Shown in pieces: positions 8,861-18,555 of a stretch of DNA of 37,750 nt. A program made the position numbers and the translations under genes. The notes under the pieces are model-generated. The model did no database searches, had not been told where the DNA came from, and was given only the letters and a program-made list of their open reading frames with translations. The first letter of the stretch is position 1. Every line of letters starts with the position of its first letter. This stretch comes from an uncultured Ruminococcus sp. (lineage in GTDB: Bacteria > Bacillota > Clostridia > Oscillospirales > Ruminococcaceae), in NCBI GenBank assembly GCA_937872775.1, contig CALMUA010000248.1, positions 1-37,750 of the forward strand. Direction: 5' to 3'.

Positions 8861-8912
8861 GCCTCCGAAGGTGCAGGGCTACCATAAAGCCCTGCTCGCC
8901 TCATCAGAGGCG
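8861..8912 (+). ncRNA. Structured 5' leader of spoVAC (candidate regulatory RNA)
   Basis: Two adjacent perfect hairpins: GCAGGGCT (8873-8880) with AGCCCTGC (8888-8895), and CGCCTC (8897-8902) with GAGGCG (8907-8912). GCCTC at 8861-8865 can also pair with the same GAGGC, giving a mutually exclusive fold that encloses the first hairpin. The block is GC-rich against AT-rich surroundings and lies 34 bp before the gene. It matches no riboswitch class I can recall. Confidence 0.4.
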
Positions 8913-8946
8913 AAATATCTATGATTCTATGAAAGGATTATTATCT

Positions 8947-9384
8947 ATGAATATTACACCAAAACAATACGACGAAATGTCAAAGCAAGCTTCTCCGAAC
9001 TCTAAAAGCTATATCAATATACCAGTAGCATTTTTAGTTGGAGGACTTATATGTACAATAGGACAGGTATTTATGAACATATTTAAAAATGCAGGACTTG
9101 AAAAGGAAGCTGCAAGCACATGGACCTCAATGATTCTCGTATTTTTAAGCGCTTTGCTTACCGGATTAGGAGCTTATGAAAAAATTGCTAAACATGCCGG
9201 AGCAGGAACACTTGTTCCTATAACAGGGTTTGCAAATGCTGTTGTTTCACCAGCTCTGGAATCAAAGACAGAAGGATACATTCTGGGTGTAGGAGCTAAA
9301 ATATTTTCAATAGCAGGTCCTGTTATACTTTATGGTACAGCAGCCTCATTTATATACGGGATTATTTATTATTTTATTTCATAA
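8947..9384 (+). CDS. spoVAC: Stage V sporulation protein AC (SpoVAC family)
   Basis: A 145-residue membrane protein with the SpoVAC hallmarks: AFLVGGLICTIGQ in the first helix, SALLTGLGAYEKIAKHAGAG, and the VPITGFANAVVSPALESKTEG stretch, followed by two more hydrophobic helices. In Bacillus, SpoVAC is a membrane channel component that moves Ca-dipicolinate into and out of the spore core, encoded with spoVAD and spoVAE. Neither neighbour is present here, so this is a lone copy. I start at the ATG at 8947, 9 nt after AAAGGA; the upstream ATG at 8929 has no ribosome site. A terminator follows the stop. Confidence 0.85.
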   Translation: MNITPKQYDEMSKQASPNSKSYINIPVAFLVGGLICTIGQVFMNIFKNAGLEKEAASTWTSMILVFLSALLTGLGAYEKIAKHAGAGTLVPITGFANAVVSPALESKTEGYILGVGAKIFSIAGPVILYGTAASFIYGIIYYFIS

Positions 9385-9390
9385 AAAATT

Positions 9391-9440
9391 AAAGAACTGT
9401 ATCGGGTTTCATATTAAAGCTTCGATACAGTTCTTTTTTT
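9391..9440. terminator. Bidirectional terminator between spoVAC and the gyrA operon
   Basis: AAAGAACTGTATCG (9391-9404) pairs perfectly with 9423-9436 around an 18-nt loop. A T-run follows on the plus strand and an AT-rich stretch on the minus strand, so it serves both convergent genes. Confidence 0.85.
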
Positions 9441-9924
9441 ATTTTTCAAATATCAGAATAGGATATGAGTTATCATGATCCTTGATTATTTCCGGATGCT
9501 CGTCTCCATAACTGAAAATCTTTTCAGCAAGTCCGGCATTAAGAAAATTTACAAGCTCGTTCAGAGGCTTTTTCATAATCGCAGGACATATAGGCGCTAT
9601 AGCTATTACTCTTTTTCCGTTGAAATTCATTATTCGGAACGGCCATATCCTGCATTCAAACGGCTTATGGTCACCGAGTCGGCAACCTGACTTCTGATCA
9701 AGTGCCGGACACAGGAACATCTGGTTTTCATTAAGCTTTTCCTTACTTATTTTCATTTTAAAACAGTTTCCGAAGCTGTAAAATTCAGCTTCATTATCAA
9801 GCTTTTTTATTTTATCCATAGTTTCTGCGTCAAGAACAGGTGTTTCCCATATTTCATAGCTGTCAAATATGCAGCACAGCCTGCACTCTGCACATGAACT
9901 GCTGTTTAGTATAGATTTTATCAT
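9439..9924 (-). CDS. YkgJ-family Cys-cluster protein (putative Zn/Fe-binding)
   Basis: A 161-residue protein rich in cysteines, starting with CAECRLCC (Cys11, 14, 17, 18) and followed by Cys54, Cys72, Cys81, Cys91 and Cys113 in CPAL, GCRLGDHKPFECRIWPF and PICPA contexts. This is the YkgJ/UPF0153 putative zinc- or iron-chelating domain, whose function is not established. It starts 5 bp after the gyrA stop with only a weak GAAGAG ribosome site inside the end of gyrA, so it is probably coupled to gyrA translation. Why it travels with gyrase is unclear. Confidence 0.75.
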   Translation of the reverse strand: MIKSILNSSSCAECRLCCIFDSYEIWETPVLDAETMDKIKKLDNEAEFYSFGNCFKMKISKEKLNENQMFLCPALDQKSGCRLGDHKPFECRIWPFRIMNFNGKRVIAIAPICPAIMKKPLNELVNFLNAGLAEKIFSYGDEHPEIIKDHDNSYPILIFEK

Positions 9925-9929
9925 TTTAT

Positions 9930-12488
9930 CTACTCTTCGTCATCATTAGGAGCTTCAGGAACCTCTATAACCTCGTTCTGCTCTTCCTGTAATGCAATCA
10001 TTTCTTCCTTCTGGATTTCTTCATCTGATATCTGCTCAATAGTTTCTATTTCAGCAGTATCATCATGCTCTGCTCTTGTAAATGTAACTACCTTATTGTC
10101 ATCGATAACTCTCATTACCTTTACACCTGTTGCATAACGTCCCATAATTCGGATATCACTTGTTCTTATTCTGATAACAATACCATCAGACGAGATCAGA
10201 ATAATATCATCTGTATCATCAACGACCTTTATGCCGCATACATAACCCTTTTCATTTGAAACCTTGTAGTTAAGCAGACCGTATCCGCCTCTGTTCTGAA
10301 TTCTGTAAGAAGAAAGATCTGATCTTCGTCCCAGACCCTTATCAGAAACTGTAAGAACTGAAGCACCTTCTCTTACTCTTGCTATTGATACAACATAATC
10401 ATTATCATGAAGTTTTATTGCCTTTACGCCATGAGCTGATCTTGACAGAGGACGTACCTTGTTTTCTTCTATCCTTATTGCAAAACCGCCGTATGTTGCG
10501 ATGAGAAGCTGCGCATCACCGTCTGTCATACGAACACCGGCAATCTCATCACCTTCATCAAGACCTATAGCTATAAGTCCGTTTTTACGGACATTTCTGT
10601 ATGCTGAAAGATTTGTACGTTTTATCTTTCCGTTCTTTGTAACAAGAACAAGGAACTTATTATCATCAAAGTCAGTAGTCTTTATCATTGCGGCTACTTT
10701 TTCACCTTCGACAAGTGGAAGGAGATTAACTAAATTAAGACCTCTTGATGCCTTTGAACCTTCAGGTATTTCGTAACACTTTAACTTGTACATAATACCT
10801 TTGTTTGATATAAATAAAACATTATCATGAGTTGAAGCTATAAACATTTCGTTTACAACATCTTCTTCACGCTGCTTCATTCCGCTGACGCCTCTGCCGC
10901 CTCGCTTCTGTGTCTTATATACATCAACAGGCATACGCTTGATATATCCGATATCTGTATATGTTACAACACAGTCACTGACAGGGATAAGATCCTCAAT
11001 ATCAACCTCACCACTTACATTTTCAATCTTTGTAAGTCTCTTATCGCTGAATTTTCTTTTTATTTCTGCAAGCTCGTTTTTAATAACTTCCTTAATTTTA
11101 GTTTCACTTGCTAGTATTTCTTCAAATTCTGCTATTTTAAGATTCAGTGCTGCCAATTCATCAAGAATTCTTTGTCTTTCCATATTTGAAAGCTGATAAA
11201 GCTGCATTTTTGCAATTGCCTCTGCCTGAATATCAGAAAGTGAAAATCTGGCACATAATTTTTCTTTTATTTCACCAATATTTTTAGAGCTGCGGCAGAT
11301 TCGTATTACTTCGTCAATATTATCTGCTGCAATAACCAGACCTTCGAGTATATGAGCTCTCTCTTTGGCCTTTCTGAGGTCAAATATCGTTCTTTTTGTT
11401 ATTACTTCTACCTGGAACTCTATATATTTTTCAAGCATCTGCTTAAGAGTAAGAACCTTTGGTTCACCATTTACAAGTGCAAGCATTATAACGCCTACAG
11501 TATCCTGAAGCTGTGTAAATGTAAAGAGTTTATTAAGAACTATCTGTGCAATAGCGTCTTTTTTAAGCTCTATTACAATTCTCATTCCTGATCTGTCAGA
11601 TTCGTCTCTTAATGTATAAATACCCTCTACTCTTTTTTCCTTCACAAGATTTGCCATATTCTCTATAAGTCTTGCCTTGTTTACCATGTAAGGAATTTCA
11701 GTTATTATAATGCAGGTTCTGCCCTTTATCTCTTCAATTGATGTTTCAGCCCTGAGAGTTATTTTTCCTCGTCCTGTAGCATATGCCGCTCTTATTCCTG
11801 CACGACCCATAATAATACCACCTGTAGGGAAGTCAGGAGCTTTTATATGCTCCATTATTTCATCAAGAGTTGCATCCGGATTTTCCATAACAAGATCTAT
11901 AGCGTCTATTACTTCGCCAAGATTGTGAGGAGGAATATTTGTTGCCATACCTACAGCGATACCCACACATCCGTTTACAAGAAGATTAGGGAATCGTGAA
12001 GGCAATACTACAGGCTCTTTAAGTCTGTCATCATAGTTTGAAGTATATGGTATAGTTTCTCTATTTATATCTGTCAGCATTTCAACTGAGATTTTTGACA
12101 TTTTTGCTTCTGTATATCGGTATGCAGCAGGAGGATCGCCATCCACACTACCAAAGTTACCATGACCATCAATAAGTGGATATCTCAGTGAAAATTTCTG
12201 TGCAAGTCTTACAAGTGCATCATAAACAGATGCGTCACCATGAGGATGGTATCTACCGAGAACAGAACCTACTGTATCAGCGCACTTTCTGTATGCCTTG
12301 TCCGGAGTCAGACCGTTTTCATGAAGTGTATATAATATTCGTCTGTGTACTGGCTTCAATCCATCTCTTACATCAGGCAATGCCCTTGAAACAATTACCG
12401 ACATTGAGTAATCAAGAAACGATTTTCTCATTTCTTTTTCTATATCTCTTGGTATTACCTTTGAATTAGTAAAATCCAAAATTATCAA
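9930..12488 (-). CDS. gyrA: DNA gyrase subunit A
   Basis: An 852-residue subunit of the type II topoisomerase that introduces negative supercoils. The catalytic Tyr125 is in AAYRYTE. The GyrA-box QKRGGRG at 527-533 identifies gyrase rather than topoisomerase IV. At the quinolone-contact motif HPHGDASVYD (81-90) the usual Ser/Thr (E. coli Ser83) is Ala86, while Asp90 (E. coli Asp87) is kept. The C-terminus ends in a strongly acidic tail of about 45 residues. The start appears to be TTG at 12488, with AAGGA 6 nt upstream; TTG at 12479 is an alternative. gyrB lies upstream, separated by one small gene. Confidence 0.96.
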   Translation of the reverse strand: MIILDFTNSKVIPRDIEKEMRKSFLDYSMSVIVSRALPDVRDGLKPVHRRILYTLHENGLTPDKAYRKCADTVGSVLGRYHPHGDASVYDALVRLAQKFSLRYPLIDGHGNFGSVDGDPPAAYRYTEAKMSKISVEMLTDINRETIPYTSNYDDRLKEPVVLPSRFPNLLVNGCVGIAVGMATNIPPHNLGEVIDAIDLVMENPDATLDEIMEHIKAPDFPTGGIIMGRAGIRAAYATGRGKITLRAETSIEEIKGRTCIIITEIPYMVNKARLIENMANLVKEKRVEGIYTLRDESDRSGMRIVIELKKDAIAQIVLNKLFTFTQLQDTVGVIMLALVNGEPKVLTLKQMLEKYIEFQVEVITKRTIFDLRKAKERAHILEGLVIAADNIDEVIRICRSSKNIGEIKEKLCARFSLSDIQAEAIAKMQLYQLSNMERQRILDELAALNLKIAEFEEILASETKIKEVIKNELAEIKRKFSDKRLTKIENVSGEVDIEDLIPVSDCVVTYTDIGYIKRMPVDVYKTQKRGGRGVSGMKQREEDVVNEMFIASTHDNVLFISNKGIMYKLKCYEIPEGSKASRGLNLVNLLPLVEGEKVAAMIKTTDFDDNKFLVLVTKNGKIKRTNLSAYRNVRKNGLIAIGLDEGDEIAGVRMTDGDAQLLIATYGGFAIRIEENKVRPLSRSAHGVKAIKLHDNDYVVSIARVREGASVLTVSDKGLGRRSDLSSYRIQNRGGYGLLNYKVSNEKGYVCGIKVVDDTDDIILISSDGIVIRIRTSDIRIMGRYATGVKVMRVIDDNKVVTFTRAEHDDTAEIETIEQISDEEIQKEEMIALQEEQNEVIEVPEAPNDDEE

Positions 12489-12507
12489 GACCTTTCCTTA
12501 TGATATT

Positions 12508-13149
12508 TTATTTATTTTCAGGAGTAAATTTTGTATTTTTAAAGCCGTTCTTTAATATTTCAATTTCTTCAGGAGTAAATGCTTCCTTTGGAATAACATA
12601 AAAATTCTTTTTGATAATATATATAATAAAATACTTACTTTTCTCCAGAATTCTTATGTTTCCAGTCGAAAAATTAATGACGGTCCTTGCAATTTTATCA
12701 TCAGGATCCTGACTTTTTTCTTGGAAAAATGAATCATTACTGTCATTATCCGTGGAAATATCAGATGAATCTTCTTCCTGAGTATCCTCGTCATTTTCAG
12801 AGCTCTCGTCAATTATTGTGCCAATACTTATCCTGTCAGAATATAGTTCTGCTATGTATCTGTCATCTTGTATGCCTTTAATTGAACCCAGAAGATTTTT
12901 ACGTATAATCAGTGGATTAAGCCAAATTCCTCCTATCATAAACAGGCAGACAATAATGATCATTATGCATATTGAATTATTCGGATCCTTTGCAAGAGGG
13001 AAAATATACAAAATTGCAATTAATCCGAAAACAGTTGTCATTAATATGTTTTTAGGATATACAAATTTTTTTTGAAAATCTTTAAATCCATTTGCAAACA
13101 TATCCATAGGAATACTGTAATTTTTTGACAATGTTGGTTTATCAGCCAT
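12508..13149 (-). CDS. YcxB-like membrane protein of unknown function
   Basis: A 213-residue protein inserted between gyrB and gyrA. It has two transmembrane helices (about 32-54 and 57-81), then a soluble region ending in FYVIPKEAFTPEEIEILKNGF, which resembles the C-terminal motif of YcxB-like proteins. Residues 114-151 form a low-complexity acidic insert rich in Glu, Asp and Ser. GAGGAG lies 6 nt before the ATG. It starts 20 bp after gyrB ends, so all three genes share a transcript. No biochemical role is known to me for this family. The family call is tentative. Confidence 0.65.
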   Translation of the reverse strand: MADKPTLSKNYSIPMDMFANGFKDFQKKFVYPKNILMTTVFGLIAILYIFPLAKDPNNSICIMIIIVCLFMIGGIWLNPLIIRKNLLGSIKGIQDDRYIAELYSDRISIGTIIDESSENDEDTQEEDSSDISTDNDSNDSFFQEKSQDPDDKIARTVINFSTGNIRILEKSKYFIIYIIKKNFYVIPKEAFTPEEIEILKNGFKNTKFTPENK

Positions 13150-13169
13150 TTTATTCTCCTCTTTATATA

Positions 13170-15306
<2,137 letters not shown>

Positions 15307-15564
15307 TTAAATAATCATACTCGCTCTTTTACGTAAGGTTGAAACTGATATCTGTGATATATATACAGATTCCTTTCCTGTCTTGTCCTTACATACTATA
15401 AAGCTTTTCGGCATTTCAAGAGACACGTTTACAATTTTTCCGTTATCAGTAGATTTTTTTAAATACTGTCTTGTATCCTTGCCCAATGAAGTATTTTCTA
15501 TATCAAATATTCCGATCATACTTTTATCACTTATAGAAATTTCATTTCCAAGATGAATATACAT
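15307..15564 (-). CDS. remB: RemB/DUF370-family regulator
   Basis: An 85-residue protein matching the DUF370 family (YaaB/RemB) by its start MYIHLGNEISISDKSMIGIF, the central segment SFIVCKDKTGKESVYISQIS and the STLRKR end. In B. subtilis the same gene lies between recF and gyrB, and remA/remB affect matrix gene expression; RemA binds DNA. A regulatory DNA- or RNA-binding role is likely here too. It starts 30 bp after recF with GGGGGAAG upstream of the ATG. The candidate gyrB leader begins right after its stop. Confidence 0.85.
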   Translation of the reverse strand: MYIHLGNEISISDKSMIGIFDIENTSLGKDTRQYLKKSTDNGKIVNVSLEMPKSFIVCKDKTGKESVYISQISVSTLRKRASMII

Positions 15565-15594
15565 TCTTATCTTACTTCCCCCGGTCTGCTAAAT

Positions 15595-16713
15595 TTAATT
15601 TACAAGTCTGCCTTCAGACATTTGAAAAACATTATCACACTGATGAATTATCGCCTTATGATTACATGTTGTTATAAAAACCTGCATATCACCAATAATA
15701 TTACATACAAATTTCTGCCTGTTTTCATCAAGCTCTCCCATTACATCATCAAGCAATATTACAGGTGCTTCATTTTTCTGAGTATTGTAGATCTGAGCCT
15801 GTGCAAGTCTCATAACCAACGCTGTACTTTTCTGTTGCCCCTGTGAACCATAATCCCTGACACTAAGATCATTTATCTTAAGAATTATGTCATCACGGTT
15901 AACACCCGTATGAGTATAGCCAAGTCTTAAATCATCAGCTATACTGTTTTTCAGTTTATTATAATAGATTTCAGTCATATTAATATCTGGTGCATCCGGA
16001 TAATGAAAATTATTTTCATAAACATTTGACTGATACGTTATAGATAAATTTTCGGCACCGTCAGCAATTTTATTATATAATTTTTGACAGTATTCACTGA
16101 GTTTAATCACATATTCATTACGCATATAAGAAATATATGAACCTGTCACCGCAAGCTGCCTGTCCCATATATCAAGACTATCCGGATTTTCATTTCCAAG
16201 AATAATATTTTTTATTACTGCATTTCTCTGAGCTATCAGTGAATAATATTTTCTTATATAATTCATTGACTTTGGTTTAAGCTGACAATAACACAAATCA
16301 ATATAACTGCGTCTTTTTTCAGGCATTCCTTTTATCAGCTCAATATCTTCAGGAAGAAATGCAACACACTTAAAATTCTCAAACAATCTGCTGCTGTTTG
16401 ACTGAGAAACACCATTAAGAGTTATAAGTTTATTTTTAATATTTTTTTTAAGCAGCTTGTAATTTATCTCCTGAGTCCTTATTTCATCCTGAAATATTAT
16501 CTTCATATTGAATTCTTCACAATTAAATCCGATATAGTCTTTTTCCTTTGAACCACGGAAACTTTTGCATCCCGTTGCAATCCATATAGCTTCAAGGAGA
16601 TTAGTTTTTCCCTGAGCATTCTGGCCGAAGATAATATTGAATGACTGACCGGGAGAAAGATCTATTTCTTTTAAATTCTTAAAACCGTCAATAATAATTT
16701 TTTTTATATACAT
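15595..16713 (-). CDS. recF: DNA replication and repair protein RecF
   Basis: A 372-residue SMC-like ATPase that helps RecA load at single-strand gaps together with RecO and RecR. Walker A is GQNAQGKT (30-37), the ABC signature is SQGQQKS (290-296), Walker B is PVILLDDV (317-324) and the D-loop is GELD (326-329). The C-terminal half also has the conserved TGVNRDDI segment. Length is normal for the family. It sits 33 bp downstream of the S4 gene in the usual dnaA-dnaN-S4-recF order. The ribosome site is weak (GAAAG), so coupling to upstream translation is plausible. Confidence 0.95.
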   Translation of the reverse strand: MYIKKIIIDGFKNLKEIDLSPGQSFNIIFGQNAQGKTNLLEAIWIATGCKSFRGSKEKDYIGFNCEEFNMKIIFQDEIRTQEINYKLLKKNIKNKLITLNGVSQSNSSRLFENFKCVAFLPEDIELIKGMPEKRRSYIDLCYCQLKPKSMNYIRKYYSLIAQRNAVIKNIILGNENPDSLDIWDRQLAVTGSYISYMRNEYVIKLSEYCQKLYNKIADGAENLSITYQSNVYENNFHYPDAPDINMTEIYYNKLKNSIADDLRLGYTHTGVNRDDIILKINDLSVRDYGSQGQQKSTALVMRLAQAQIYNTQKNEAPVILLDDVMGELDENRQKFVCNIIGDMQVFITTCNHKAIIHQCDNVFQMSEGRLVN

Positions 16714-16746
16714 AAATCAGCTGACTTTCATTTAAAAATCAAAGAA

Positions 16747-16965
16747 TTATTCTACATTAATAAGAAAATCGTTATATTCTACAACATCACCCGGACGTAT
16801 TTTCTTACCTCTCATTGTGCATATCTCACCATTGAATGAAACCTCACTGTTCTGAACTGCTTCCTTTGCAGCACCACCGGTTTCTGCCGCTCCGGCAAAT
16901 TTAAGAAGAGAATCAAGCTTTATAAACTCAGTTTTTATTTTAATATTGAGTACTTTTTTTTCCAT
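16747..16965 (-). CDS. yaaA: S4-domain RNA-binding protein (YaaA/RlbA)
   Basis: A 72-residue S4-like domain protein found between dnaN and recF in many Firmicutes. The S4 pattern is visible: [24 protein letters not shown], the NGE turn, then [13 protein letters not shown], which forms the RNA-binding hairpin. AAAGG precedes the ATG by 6 nt, and the gene starts 18 bp after dnaN. The family has been linked to ribosome or large-subunit binding; precise function is uncertain. Confidence 0.88.
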   Translation of the reverse strand: MEKKVLNIKIKTEFIKLDSLLKFAGAAETGGAAKEAVQNSEVSFNGEICTMRGKKIRPGDVVEYNDFLINVE

Positions 16966-16983
16966 AATAAGCCTTTCCAGATA

Positions 16984-18087
16984 TTAATTATTTAATTGTA
17001 TCGGCATAAGCAGGAACATAAAACTTTCACCGATAAGTGGTACAATTTTTACAGGTCTGTTAGGAGCAATAAGCTGCATTTTTATCTTATCAGTATCGCA
17101 AACCTTAAGAGCATCCAGTAAAAATTTATTATTGAATCCTATTTCAATATCATTTCCGTTAATTTCAGCTGGTATTGAATCATCTATTTTTCCTATTCCA
17201 GTTTTACATCCGATCTTAATATTTTCATCTTTAAAAATACATTTTACAGGACATTTATTCTTTTCATTTATAAGAAGAGAGCATCTTTCTATGCTTTCAG
17301 TGTATTCTTTTGTTTTTAAAATAATCTCTGTATTAAAATCAGAAGGTATACTTGCCTTATAATTATGGAATTCTCCTTCAAGAAGTCTTGAAACAACGTA
17401 ATATCCTGATATTTCAAATATTATATGCTTTGAATTGCTAAATATCCTGCATTCCTTATCCTCATCATCAGAAAGTATTCTTGCAACTTCATTAAGTGTT
17501 TTTGACGGAACAACAAAATTAAAGTTATTGTAACATTTTATCTGTTCACTTCTGATAGCAAGTCTGAAACCATCAATGGCAACCATTCTGAAAAGACCGT
17601 TTTCAATATCAAATAATTCACCTGTAAGAATAGGTTTATTATCATTTAAAGAAACTGCATAATTTGTCTGATTGATCATATTTTTCAGTATGTGCTGCTG
17701 AATACGGATATCTGTATCAGTATCAATTTTAGGAAAATCAGGATACTCATCTGACGGGATTGCTGAAATATTGTATCTTGTCATATTACTTGAAATTGTA
17801 ACATTTAACATCTGATCAATTTCTATAAATATTTCATCGGATGACATTCTACGGATAATTTCAGTAAAAAGTCTTGAATTGATAACAAATTCAACTGAGT
17901 CCTCTGAGTTAACATCAATAGTGGTTTTTATGCCAAGTTCCATATCATATCCGGTTAACTCCAGAGAATTTTCGGAGAGTGTTAACCTTATGCCTTCAAG
18001 AGCAGCAATGTTTGATTTTGCCGGTACTGCTTTTGATACATTTGTTATTGCTTCATATAGTACTGATTTGCTGCATTTAAATTTCAT
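16984..18087 (-). CDS. dnaN: DNA polymerase III beta subunit (sliding clamp)
   Basis: The 367-residue processivity clamp, a head-to-tail dimer of three-domain subunits that encircles DNA and tethers the polymerase. The start MKFKCSKSVLYEAITNVSKAV, the SDEYPDFP segment and the C-terminal FMFLLMPIQLN, which forms part of the partner-binding pocket, are typical. The ribosome site is weak: AAAGG is about 19 nt upstream and only TAAG is closer. It lies beyond the origin region from dnaA, so it may have its own promoter inside the AT-rich gap or be read through from dnaA. Confidence 0.95.
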   Translation of the reverse strand: MKFKCSKSVLYEAITNVSKAVPAKSNIAALEGIRLTLSENSLELTGYDMELGIKTTIDVNSEDSVEFVINSRLFTEIIRRMSSDEIFIEIDQMLNVTISSNMTRYNISAIPSDEYPDFPKIDTDTDIRIQQHILKNMINQTNYAVSLNDNKPILTGELFDIENGLFRMVAIDGFRLAIRSEQIKCYNNFNFVVPSKTLNEVARILSDDEDKECRIFSNSKHIIFEISGYYVVSRLLEGEFHNYKASIPSDFNTEIILKTKEYTESIERCSLLINEKNKCPVKCIFKDENIKIGCKTGIGKIDDSIPAEINGNDIEIGFNNKFLLDALKVCDTDKIKMQLIAPNRPVKIVPLIGESFMFLLMPIQLNN

Positions 18088-18120
18088 TTTTCTTAATTAC
18101 CGAGCCTTTCTTTTTAACAG

Positions 18121-18180
18121 TTAACATCATATTATTATATAATTAATTAATAATATAATAATAAAATTAATATATTTAAA
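18121..18180. other. AT-rich DNA unwinding element
   Basis: 58 of 60 bases are A or T, made largely of TAA/TTA triplets. It lies directly beside the DnaA-trio-like repeats, on the side expected for strand opening. Confidence 0.6.
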
Positions 18181-18208
18181 CAGTCGCAGTAGTAGGGACT
18201 GTGGATTT
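18181..18208 (-). other. DnaA-box, GC-rich spacer and DnaA-trio-like repeats
   Basis: Read on the minus strand: AAATCCACA (18208-18200, two mismatches to TTATCCACA), the short GC-rich GTCC, then CTA CTA CTG CGA CTG running into the AT-rich element. The complementary strand reads 3'-GAT GAT GAC, the DnaA-trio pattern described for B. subtilis oriC, in the same order and polarity. Confidence 0.55.
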
Positions 18209-18493
18209 GTTGAAAAGCCCGTTAACCTTCGCTGTTTAGAGCCTGGTACTTCAACAGAGCCTTTTTGATTGATTGTTTAAATTCTTAAAAACTTTTTCTG
18301 GTGTTTAAAGTCTTGAAATCTGTGGAGTTTAAACTTAAAACTTGTTAAATAAATTCTTGAAAGTTCTGATCATATCAACATGGATGTTAAATTCAATTTT
18401 GTTTATAAGTTTGAAATCACAACTCAGAGTGTTAATAATCTGTATGTTAACATCCGTTAACTGCTGGTGTTAACTTGATACGAGTAGTTGAAA

Positions 18494-18540
18494 GTTTTCC
18501 ACCATGTTTTCAACACCATGTTGAAAACATGGTGGAAAAC
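18494..18540. repeat. 22-bp perfect inverted repeat with 3-nt loop next to dnaA
   Basis: Arms 18494-18515 and 18519-18540 are exact reverse complements around CCA. Each arm holds one TTTTCCACC and one TTTTCAACA 9-mer, both DnaA-box-like with two mismatches. It ends 15 bp past the dnaA stop. It may be an initiator-binding dyad, a cruciform or a dnaA transcript end; there is no good T-run for a classical terminator. Confidence 0.7.
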
Positions 18541-18555
18541 ATGTTATTATGATTA

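Larger units (their letters stand above)
18088..18555. other. oriC: Probable replication origin (oriC) between dnaA and dnaN
   Basis: This 468-bp gene-free gap is where many Firmicutes initiate replication. Gene orientation diverges around it. It contains an unwinding module (DnaA-box-like TGTGGATTT at 18200-18208, GC-rich spacer, TAG triplets 18190-18195, then a 60-bp stretch 18121-18180 with only two G/C), a second TGTGGA element near 18319, several TTGTTGAAAA/TTTTCAACA-type boxes, five GTTAAC sites (18120, 18221, 18446, 18456, 18469) and a 22-bp inverted repeat at 18494-18540. No perfect TTATCCACA box is present, so the DnaA-box consensus seems relaxed. The call rests on context and motifs. 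Confidence 0.75.

Noticed and set aside
18446..18474. Rex (redox regulator) operator
   Set aside because: GTTAAC half-sites resemble Rex half-sites, but the spacing does not give the TTGTTAA-N4-TTAACAA arrangement.
18494..18540. Reading the large inverted repeat as an ordinary dnaA terminator
   Set aside because: No T-run follows the stem on the minus strand and the arms consist of DnaA-box-like motifs; termination is still possible but not the best explanation.
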